This document shows positions 1-5,099 of a stretch of DNA of 7,041 bases, piece after piece (position 1 is the first letter of the stretch; each line of letters starts with the position of its first letter). The translations under genes and the position numbers were made by a program. The DNA is from Clostridiales bacterium. GTDB taxonomy: Bacteria; Bacillota; Clostridia; Oscillospirales; Acutalibacteraceae. The stretch is taken from NCBI GenBank assembly GCA_012511485.1, contig JAAZFZ010000181.1:1-7041 (forward strand), written 5' to 3'. The notes under the pieces are model-generated. The model did not search any database and was not told the origin of the DNA. It saw nothing but the letters and a program-made list of their open reading frames with translations.

Positions 1-17
1 GAATTGGGGTTCTCCTG

Positions 18-854
18 ATGGCTAAGAAAAAATCAAAGGGCAAAAAAAAACAAAATAGAAGAAATTATCCAAATAAAAATGTCAAGCAAGCAGCCAGGAG
101 CAATGCAAAAAAGAGCGTTTATCGCCCTGAAACAGTTTCAAAAAAGAAGCCACAACAATCGAAGGCAAAACCTAAAAAAACTAACACTACCCAAAAAGAC
201 ATTTTTAATAAGGCCAATAGGTCTTTCTCAAAGCCCCAAAAGGCAAAAAAATACCCGAAGCGTGCGAAAAAAAGGCCTCTGCATAAGCTAAGATTGAAAG
301 TGGCAGGTCTGCCCAAGAAGGTTATTGCTATTGCCTCGGTTGTTATTGTAATCATTTTGGCAGGTGGTGCATTTACCGCATATCATTTTGCATTCAAATA
401 TCAGATTCCTGCAGATGCAATTCAAAAGTATGCCGGCGTTGATGAAGATAACTATAATATCAGGGATATTAACATCGGCATCAATGAGCAGCTTCAAAAA
501 GCCAAAGCACTGAAAACAAGGGGCGATAAAAGAGCTTTTAAATTCTTTGCCAGAGATGAGCTGGTTTTCAAAGAATGGTATGAGGAATCACCGTTTACCT
601 TTGGCAATGTATCTTCAAATGATTGTGTTCTTATTGCATCAATTCTTCACAAAGATAATAATTTACTCTATCGCTCAAGAGGTCTGAAACCGGGCAAGCT
701 TATTCCGAAAATAAAGCTGTTTAAGGAGTTGCCATATGGTTCATATGATGCTATGCTGGTAGTAGTAGGCTATGATGCCAAGACAAAGGAAATTAAAGGT
801 GCCCAATACACACAGATAAGATTGGTGATAGGAATTGAGTACAGTGCCCAGTAG
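18..854 (+). CDS. Membrane-anchored protein with polycationic N-terminal tail and outer beta-domain
   Basis: Function is not recognised. The 278-residue product has three parts. Residues 1-100 are extremely basic and low in complexity: by my count 38 Lys/Arg against 2 acidic residues, so probably disordered. Residues 101-123 form one hydrophobic membrane helix with no signal-peptidase site. Residues ~173-272 form a beta-rich domain. By the positive-inside rule the basic tail is cytoplasmic and the C-terminal domain is outside. That domain aligns with the one in the next gene: LLYRSRGLKPG (216-226) matches LIYMSDLLEPG, and a Gly-x-Tyr follows 15 residues later in both. The ATG at 18 has only a weak GGGG at 6-9 as a binding site, but overlaps a TGA at 16-18 in another frame, which suggests coupling to an upstream gene. 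The reading frame is open to the window edge, so an upstream start cannot be excluded. It overlaps the next gene by 20 bp. Confidence 0.85.
   Translation: MAKKKSKGKKKQNRRNYPNKNVKQAARSNAKKSVYRPETVSKKKPQQSKAKPKKTNTTQKDIFNKANRSFSKPQKAKKYPKRAKKRPLHKLRLKVAGLPKKVIAIASVVIVIILAGGAFTAYHFAFKYQIPADAIQKYAGVDEDNYNIRDINIGINEQLQKAKALKTRGDKRAFKFFARDELVFKEWYEESPFTFGNVSSNDCVLIASILHKDNNLLYRSRGLKPGKLIPKIKLFKELPYGSYDAMLVVVGYDAKTKEIKGAQYTQIRLVIGIEYSAQ
824..829 (+). promoter_or_regulatory. Ribosome binding site supporting the TTG start at 835
   Basis: GGTGAT lies 5 bases before a TTG codon at 835, inside the end of the preceding gene. It matches part of the consensus complementary to the 16S rRNA tail. An AGGA at 830-833 could instead serve a GTG at 844 in the same frame, so the start is uncertain by three codons. 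No ATG in this frame precedes the membrane helix. Confidence 0.5.
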
Positions 855-1380
855 CAATACCAAACAACAACCTCACAAACGAGATGCAGTGAATAAAAAA
901 GTTATTATTCTTTCTGTTTTAGGTTTGGTTTTAGTTGCAGCTTTGGTTTTTTTTATTAATTCCTATAATGTATTCAAAGCAATCGGCTGGCATCTTATGC
1001 CCGTAGCAAAAGCACAGGACGGCACCCTTTCCGTCACAGCAAAGGACGATTATGATTTATCCAGCATTCCTGACGATGAAATCAGGTTCAGAATAAATAA
1101 CAACATCACCTTTGAAGATGGTTACTCAAAAGGTGATGTCATGCTTGAAAATCCAAAGGCTTGCAAATACAGCATAAGGTTCAGCTTTTATCTTTCCAGC
1201 ACAAGCGAGCTTATATATATGTCGGATTTATTAGAACCCGGTCAATGTATAACAAGCGACAAGCTGAGTGTCTACCTTAAAAAGGGAAAATATGAGTGCG
1301 CTTATTCTGCCGAAGCGTATGAAAATGAAACGCTTATCGGCACCAACGGCGGGTTTTTAACTATAAATGTCAAAAACTAG
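835..1380 (+). CDS. Single-pass membrane protein with outer Ig-like domain, paralogue of the preceding gene
   Basis: The 181-residue product has a short polar N-terminus, a membrane helix at 22-41 and an outward beta-rich domain at ~84-181. The domain pattern is a Phe-x-Asp-Gly stretch (93-96), an Asn-Pro (106-107), LIYMSDLLEPG (126-136), YLKKGKY (147-153) and a final beta-strand ending TINVKN. I recall this pattern from short uncharacterised Firmicutes membrane proteins, some in conjugative or accessory regions, but cannot name a family. The same landmarks occur in the upstream protein with nearly identical spacing, so the two genes look like a tandem duplication whose N-termini diverged: the upstream one has a 100-residue basic tail, this one about 20 residues. 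The start is TTG (GTG at 844 is the alternative), and the gene overlaps its neighbour by 20 bp, which suggests co-translation. Two cysteines (110, 138) are in the outer domain. Confidence 0.85.
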   Translation: MSTVPSSNTKQQPHKRDAVNKKVIILSVLGLVLVAALVFFINSYNVFKAIGWHLMPVAKAQDGTLSVTAKDDYDLSSIPDDEIRFRINNNITFEDGYSKGDVMLENPKACKYSIRFSFYLSSTSELIYMSDLLEPGQCITSDKLSVYLKKGKYECAYSAEAYENETLIGTNGGFLTINVKN

Positions 1381-1397
1381 GCTCCGACACCGGCAAA

Positions 1398-1571
1398 CTA
1401 AAACTCTGCCTCATTATTGAGTTTATCTCTTGCTATCTCCCTTTCCAAATCCATAGAATATATTTGGAGCGCTCTCAGTTGGCTTTTTCTGTGATTAATG
1501 CTGAGAGTTCTGCGCTTGAGAGTGTCATTGACTTCGGCAATGCGTGCTTCAAGGTATTGGCGTTTAGTCAT
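1398..1571 (-). CDS. Small coiled-coil protein, 57 residues
   Basis: This reading frame begins MTKRQYLEARIAEVNDTLKR, runs 57 codons and ends in TAG. The product is highly charged with no membrane segment, and the spacing of Leu/Ile among Glu/Arg/Lys residues suggests one long helix or coiled coil. I do not recognise a family. Support for a real gene is the AAGAGGT site 7 bases before the ATG, the lack of any competing frame here, and a plausible promoter further upstream on the same strand. It is convergent with the membrane-protein gene ending at 1380 (17 bp between stops) and divergent from the PPC gene at 1708. Small helical proteins like this occur in phages and conjugative elements, but nothing here proves that origin. 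Confidence 0.55.
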   Translation of the reverse strand: MTKRQYLEARIAEVNDTLKRRTLSINHRKSQLRALQIYSMDLEREIARDKLNNEAEF

Positions 1572-1578
1572 CACTATT

Positions 1579-1585
1579 ACCTCTT
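1579..1585 (-). promoter_or_regulatory. Ribosome binding site of the small minus-strand gene
   Basis: AAGAGGT on the minus strand, 7 bases before the ATG at 1571. It is the main evidence that this short reading frame is translated. Confidence 0.6.
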
Positions 1586-1594
1586 ATAATTATT

Positions 1595-1613
1595 GGAGCG
1601 GTATATCCGCTCC
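1595..1613. repeat. Perfect GC-rich inverted repeat (7-bp stem, 5-base loop)
   Basis: GGAGCGG and CCGCTCC flank TATAT in an otherwise AT-rich gap. On the plus strand it is followed by TTTGTATATT, a poor U-tract, so it could be a weak terminator for the 18-1380 unit. On the minus strand it falls in the predicted leader of the small gene, about 10 bases upstream of its ribosome binding site. It could equally be an operator between divergent genes. The sequence alone does not decide. Confidence 0.6.
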
Positions 1614-1639
1614 TTTGTATATTATTGGATATATTTCAA

Positions 1640-1668
1640 ATCATATTTATTGTTAGTAGAGTTGATAA
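1640..1668 (-). promoter_or_regulatory. Possible sigma-A promoter for the small minus-strand gene
   Basis: On the minus strand TTATCA (1663-1668) and TATGAT (1640-1645) are separated by 17 bases, giving fair -35 and -10 matches. It would start transcription near 1633, giving a leader of about 60 bases that contains the inverted repeat. The region is AT-rich, so chance matches are likely. Confidence 0.35.
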
Positions 1669-1677
1669 AAATATAAT
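1650..1677 (+). promoter_or_regulatory. Probable sigma-A promoter for the PPC/QueG-like unit
   Basis: TTGTTA (1650-1655) and a perfect TATAAT (1672-1677) are separated by 16 bases. Transcription would start near 1684, leaving a short leader before the ribosome binding site at 1696. It overlaps the possible minus-strand promoter. Confidence 0.5.
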
Positions 1678-1695
1678 ATACAAAATATGGAAAAG

Positions 1696-1702
1696 AAAGG
1701 AG
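1696..1702 (+). promoter_or_regulatory. Ribosome binding site that sets the start of the PPC gene
   Basis: AAAGGAG lies 5 bases before ATG 1708 and 8 bases before ATG 1711. An upstream in-frame ATG at 1687 would place this site inside the coding region and has no binding site of its own, so it is rejected as the start. Confidence 0.75.
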
Positions 1703-1707
1703 ATATA

Positions 1708-2130
1708 ATGATGAAGTGTAAACGGTTCGGTGATACTGTCGCAGTTAGGCTCAACCGTGGTGAAGATATCGTCAGCTCCATCCAAACACTCAGCAAAAAA
1801 GAAGGAATCAAGCTTGCAACGGTATCGGCAATCGGAGCTGTCGATAATGTTACCTTTGGCCTATACGACATTGAAAAGCGTGAGTATAAAGAAAACAGAA
1901 TAAGCAAGCCCCTCGAAATAGTATCATTTTGCGGCAATACTACACTCAAAGACGGTGAACCCTTCCTCCACCTTCATGCAAGCTTTGCTGACAGTGATGG
2001 CAATGTTTTTGGCGGTCATCTCAACGAGGCAAGAGTCAGTGCAACCTGCGAAATTTTCATCAAGCTCATTTACGGCAGCATTGACAGAAAGTCGGACGAT
2101 GAAACAGGCCTGTATATTTTTGATATTTAA
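1708..2130 (+). CDS. PPC (DUF296) domain protein
   Basis: The 140-residue product is almost exactly one PPC domain (Plants and Prokaryotes Conserved, DUF296). Characteristic features are the MKCKRFG start, the RGEDIV segment (17-22), SAIGAVDN (40-47), the HLHASFAD segment (88-95) and the FGGHL motif (101-105), followed by SATCEIF. His88, His90 and His104 cluster in motif positions that could form a metal or ligand site, which is inference. In plants this domain sits beside AT-hooks and drives oligomerisation; the stand-alone bacterial proteins are usually annotated as putative DNA-binding, but their role is not settled. No AT-hook or helix-turn-helix is visible. The gene is first in a unit with the QueG-like gene 18 bp downstream, behind a probable promoter at 1650-1677. 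The start could be ATG 1711 instead, one codon later. Confidence 0.92.
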   Translation: MMKCKRFGDTVAVRLNRGEDIVSSIQTLSKKEGIKLATVSAIGAVDNVTFGLYDIEKREYKENRISKPLEIVSFCGNTTLKDGEPFLHLHASFADSDGNVFGGHLNEARVSATCEIFIKLIYGSIDRKSDDETGLYIFDI

Positions 2131-2148
2131 CAGTGATAGGATAATAAC

Positions 2149-2814
2149 ATGATAAAGGACGATTTAAAGGCATTTCTGCTTGAAAAAGGTGTCAGCGATG
2201 TTGGCTTTGCCTGTATAAATGACGGTGATTTCGGCTCCTGCAAATACGCTGTGAGCATAGTTGTCAGACTTTCAGACGCAATAGTCGATGAGATAGACAG
2301 CTCACCGACTCATACATATTTCAACCATTATAGAACTGTGAATGCTTTTATTGACAGTGTTTTGTTGCAGGCAGGTGTCTTCCTTGAAAAAAGGGGCTAC
2401 AGGTACATAACTGTTGCAGCCTCTCAGAGCATAAACAACAATGGGTGGAGCTTTAGGGGAAGGTACTCGCACAAAAAGGTTGCCTGCCTTGCAGGGCTTG
2501 GAGGGATAGGGAAAAGCACATTGTTTCTACACAGGGAATATGGTGCCAGAGTCAGGCTCGGCACAGTTTTCACCGATTGCCCGTTAACTAATGAGCTTTT
2601 TGAGCCTATTGACATTTGTAAAGGCTGCGACATTTGTGTAAAAGCTTGCCCCTGCGGCGCAATAATCGGCAGAGAATGGTCCCCTGCGCTTTCGAGGCGT
2701 GATATGTTTGCTGCCGAAATATGCAGTGAATATATGAAAAGGGAATTCCAAAATATTGGCAGGGGAGCGGTATGCGGTATATGCATGAGAGTTTGCCCTG
2801 CACAGCTCAAATAA
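2149..2814 (+). CDS. QueG-like double 4Fe-4S cluster protein lacking the catalytic Asp
   Basis: The 221-residue product belongs to the epoxyqueuosine reductase-like group. It has the AGLGGIGKS segment (115-123), corresponding to the AGLGW-x-GK of QueG, then YGARVRLGTVFTD (131-143). A complete eight-cysteine set follows: Cys157, 160, 163 and 167, then Cys192 (in the position of the C-I-S-Y of QueG) and Cys209, 212 and 216. True QueG proteins are usually 300-390 residues and use cobalamin to reduce epoxyqueuosine in tRNA. This one is shorter, with no C-terminal HEAT-like part. The D-x-x-P-x-L-E-R stretch carrying the proposed catalytic Asp is replaced by FRGRYSHK (102-109). I infer a corrinoid or electron-transfer paralogue and avoid the name queG. 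The start ATG follows a TAGGA at 2137-2141 by 7 bases. It is cytoplasmic and probably co-transcribed with the PPC gene. Confidence 0.92.
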   Translation: MIKDDLKAFLLEKGVSDVGFACINDGDFGSCKYAVSIVVRLSDAIVDEIDSSPTHTYFNHYRTVNAFIDSVLLQAGVFLEKRGYRYITVAASQSINNNGWSFRGRYSHKKVACLAGLGGIGKSTLFLHREYGARVRLGTVFTDCPLTNELFEPIDICKGCDICVKACPCGAIIGREWSPALSRRDMFAAEICSEYMKREFQNIGRGAVCGICMRVCPAQLK

Positions 2815-2926
2815 TTGAAAATCATGATTTGGCCACATAATCTTAACTAATAAACAATCTCTCGGAATTAAAAAACAAAGGACTTTATGTTCGGCGTATT
2901 TTTGCACGAACAAAAAACATTATGTT

Positions 2927-2931
2927 AGGAG
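2927..2931 (+). promoter_or_regulatory. Ribosome binding site supporting the TTG start at 2940
   Basis: AGGAG lies 8 bases before TTG 2940. That start gives Met-Lys-Asn ahead of the hydrophobic signal segment. The next in-frame ATG (codon 9) would remove the positive N-terminus. No clear promoter or terminator was found in 2815-2926, so read-through from the upstream unit is possible. Confidence 0.75.
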
Positions 2932-2939
2932 AAAAGTAG

Positions 2940-4157
2940 TTGAAGAATGTTATTTCGGCAATAATGCTTTTGACTTTTTTGGCATCTTCAATTGTATCAT
3001 GCTCACGATTTTTCGGGAATGAGCCTGAGCGGAATGAAACAGCCACCGAAACTTCTGAGCAGTCAACAATAGCAACAACTCTTCTGGGTGAAAGCACAAC
3101 CGAAGAGCCGGTTATCACACAGTCGACCTCTGCCCCGATTTTCACCACTACAACTGAACCTGCTCTTTCAACCACCAAAAGAAAAACTACGACAAACAAA
3201 AAAACGACCACCACAAAAAAAACTTCACAAGAATCCAAAATTGAAATCAGTGCATCCTCAGTTAATGCTCCGGCAGCTAACACAAAAGTACAAAGAGCCT
3301 GGCGTGTCAAATCCGGAGGCGTAACTGTAGAGGTGCATAAGCTGGCCTATGGAGCTCCCGAATGGAGAACCTTTTCTAAAAAATACACAAAAAGCATGAA
3401 TTATCAGCAAATCTGCAATATCGCAATAATAACCTGCCCCGCCAATCGCTTCAGGTGCAAATGTGCGGAACAGCTCCTCGGCAGGGAGGAGGGTCTTGTT
3501 TATGATATGGCAAGGTCTGCGGGTGCGCTTGTTGCAGTTAACTGTGAAGGCTATTCAGGCCATTGGGACACCAGCGTCAAGGAAAAACGATTTATTACCA
3601 ACGGCCCTGTTGTGAGAGACGGAAATATAGTGCAGAACTCAAGCGGAGCTGATAATTTTTATTTGATTTATAAGAACGGCACATGGACCGATGTCGAAAA
3701 GGTCAGCGGTTCAAATGTTAACTCTTTAATAAATAATGGCCTGAGCTTCACTCTTGTCCCTCAGCAAAAGGTTATCTGGGACGGTAAAAATGTCCTTACA
3801 GGCAATATGGCTAATGAATCCGCTTCGCAGACAAGAAACAGGACAATGATAGGCTGGATTGACAGCACGCATTATGTTATGGCTGCGGGTGAATTCATGC
3901 GGATAAACGAAATGGTTGAGGTTTTGCTTGATTACGGTGTTAAAAAAGCATTTATGCTCAACGGCGGAAACTGCTCCTATATGTATCTCAAGGGTGTCGG
4001 TAATGTTACAGGCACAATTTCACCTAAAATGAAATATCAGGATAAGGTGAATGTTCTCGAGCAGGAGTTTTATGGAACAAATTCATTACTAGGCAAAGGC
4101 AAAGCCAAGCCTCTCGGGGAGGCGTGCCCTGCAAAAGATATAGTATATGTGTATTAA
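2940..4157 (+). CDS. Surface lipoprotein with phosphodiester glycosidase (NAGPA/DUF2233) domain
   Basis: The 405-residue product starts with a lipoprotein signal whose lipobox ends at Cys21 (SIVSC). Residues ~30-110 are a Thr/Ser-rich linker with an unusual Lys/Thr block at 78-95, expected to cross the cell wall. Residues ~120-380 resemble the phosphodiester glycosidase domain, the bacterial relative of the human mannose-6-phosphate uncovering enzyme, which removes sugars from phosphodiesters. Landmarks are AVNCEGY (199-205), NGPVVRDGNIV (221-231), RNRTMIGW (299-306) and FMLNGGNCS (338-346). The family normally shows an N-G-x-Y/F motif and an L-D-G-G-x-S motif. Here the first Gly is Cys202, the Asp is Asn341 and the Ser position is Cys345, so catalysis may be altered or lost. 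Six cysteines follow the lipid Cys (166, 173, 175, 202, 345, 396). The substrate is unknown; a wall or capsular phosphodiester is a guess. The esterase gene follows after 15 bp. Confidence 0.9.
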   Translation: MKNVISAIMLLTFLASSIVSCSRFFGNEPERNETATETSEQSTIATTLLGESTTEEPVITQSTSAPIFTTTTEPALSTTKRKTTTNKKTTTTKKTSQESKIEISASSVNAPAANTKVQRAWRVKSGGVTVEVHKLAYGAPEWRTFSKKYTKSMNYQQICNIAIITCPANRFRCKCAEQLLGREEGLVYDMARSAGALVAVNCEGYSGHWDTSVKEKRFITNGPVVRDGNIVQNSSGADNFYLIYKNGTWTDVEKVSGSNVNSLINNGLSFTLVPQQKVIWDGKNVLTGNMANESASQTRNRTMIGWIDSTHYVMAAGEFMRINEMVEVLLDYGVKKAFMLNGGNCSYMYLKGVGNVTGTISPKMKYQDKVNVLEQEFYGTNSLLGKGKAKPLGEACPAKDIVYVY

Positions 4158-4160
4158 TTA

Positions 4161-4165
4161 GGAGG
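4161..4165 (+). promoter_or_regulatory. Ribosome binding site supporting the TTG start at 4173
   Basis: GGAGG lies 7 bases before TTG 4173. The ATG at 4169 is in another frame and opens only a short reading frame that stops after about 22 codons, so TTG is the supported start for the esterase. Confidence 0.8.
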
Positions 4166-4172
4166 AAAATGC

Positions 4173-4907
4173 TTGAAAACCCAGACAATTACCCTCTCGG
4201 GAGGGGAAAATGTTACGCTTACAACCTACATTCTTGACAGTTCACCTGAAATGTCAAATATGCTCAAAAAAAGAGGAATATTGATATGCCCGGGCGGAGC
4301 TTATAGAGCCTGCTCTGACAGAGAGGCAGAGCCTGTTGCAATGGCATTTCTGTCTCAGGGCTACAATGCGTTTGTGCTGCGCTATTCTGTCGGTGAGGGA
4401 GCCGCAAAATTCCCCCGCCCTTTGGAGGATGCAGAAGAGGCATTGGAGCTTATCCGAAACAACGCTGACGAATGGGAAGTCTATGAGGATAGAATTGCAG
4501 TTCTCGGCTTTTCGGCAGGCGGTCACCTAGCAGCTGCGCTTTCAACAATGGGCAGGCTTCGCCCGAATGCGGCAGTTCTGGGATATCCATGTATTCTCGA
4601 TTCGACAAGCCCTCTTCTCGCAGAGCCTGTGCCATCTCTTGAAAAAGAGGTGGATGAAAAAACACCGCCCACATTTATCTTTGCAGCGGCGAATGACACC
4701 TGTGTCCCAATAGAAAATTCCATCGAATATGCAACGGCTCTCAATAAACATAACATTCCGTTTGAAATGCACATATTCAGCGGCGGCGGCCACGGTTTTT
4801 CCCTCGGCACGGAAGTAGTGTTCTCAAATGAGAAAAGCCTGAATGAAAACATTTATTCAAAGCGCTGGGTAAAGATGTGCTTTGACTGGTTGAACTGCGT
4901 GTTGTAG
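4173..4907 (+). CDS. Alpha/beta hydrolase, acetyl-xylan esterase/BD-FAE-like
   Basis: The 244-residue product is a complete small alpha/beta hydrolase of the COG0657-type esterase group. The oxyanion-hole segment is CPGGAY (39-44). The nucleophile is Ser114 in GFSAGGH (112-118). The acid is probably Asp175 in AANDTCVP, and the base is His207 in GGGHGFS. Close relatives in gut Firmicutes are annotated as acetyl-xylan esterase or feruloyl-esterase-like proteins that remove acyl groups from sugars, but substrate cannot be read from sequence. No signal peptide or membrane segment is present, so it probably acts on imported oligosaccharides or other small esters in the cytoplasm. It sits 15 bp after the glycosidase-like lipoprotein and ends the plus-strand unit before the terminator at 5046. 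The start is TTG. All catalytic residues are intact, unlike its neighbour. Confidence 0.93.
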   Translation: MKTQTITLSGGENVTLTTYILDSSPEMSNMLKKRGILICPGGAYRACSDREAEPVAMAFLSQGYNAFVLRYSVGEGAAKFPRPLEDAEEALELIRNNADEWEVYEDRIAVLGFSAGGHLAAALSTMGRLRPNAAVLGYPCILDSTSPLLAEPVPSLEKEVDEKTPPTFIFAAANDTCVPIENSIEYATALNKHNIPFEMHIFSGGGHGFSLGTEVVFSNEKSLNENIYSKRWVKMCFDWLNCVL

Positions 4908-5045
4908 GATTGCAACAGATTGTTTTTACTTCCAATAATTTAAATCAAAAAAATTAAATTCTAATAACGACGGACAAAAAGCGAGAGTTAGTATTATTGC
5001 ACTTTGTCCAACTCCTATTGTGAAAATGAGAATAACCTTGAAAAG

Positions 5046-5080
5046 AAAACCTGCCGAAAGAAATTCTCTCGGCAGGTTTT
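5046..5080. terminator. Bidirectional intrinsic terminator
   Basis: AAAACCTGCCGA (5046-5057) pairs fully with TCGGCAGGTTTT (5069-5080), giving a 12-bp stem around an 11-base loop. T residues follow on the plus strand (also at 5084-5091), and the A run on the left supplies the U-tract for the minus strand. It lies between the convergent esterase and trigger-factor-like genes and can end both transcripts. Confidence 0.9.
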
Positions 5081-5099
5081 ATGATTTTTTTCATCCATA

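Noticed and set aside
1687..1707. ATG at 1687 as start of the PPC protein
   Set aside because: The ribosome binding site at 1696-1702 would lie inside the coding region, and the family usually begins at the MKCKRFG-like segment.
1653..1949. Minus-strand frame of 98 codons over the PPC gene
   Set aside because: It overlaps a well-recognised PPC domain and the promoter region, and its hydrophobic runs are a by-product of the antisense reading.
2424..2825. Minus-strand frame of 133 codons
   Set aside because: It lies antisense to the QueG-like gene, whose eight-cysteine pattern shows the plus strand is coding. The translation shows no family features.
2815..2841. Possible promoter TTGAAA with CATAAT before the glycosidase-like gene
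   Set aside because: The spacer is only 15 bases and the region is AT-rich, so the match is too weak to list as a feature.
2885..3310. Minus-strand frame of 141 codons with a Val/Phe-rich stretch that resembles a membrane protein
   Set aside because: It is antisense to the Thr/Lys-rich linker of the glycosidase-like lipoprotein; ACN and AAA codons read backwards give Val and Phe. It has no binding site of note.
4937..4960. AATTTAA/TTAAATT inverted repeat after the esterase gene
   Set aside because: Only A-T pairs in a very AT-rich stretch with a 10-base loop. It would be unstable, and a much stronger terminator lies downstream.
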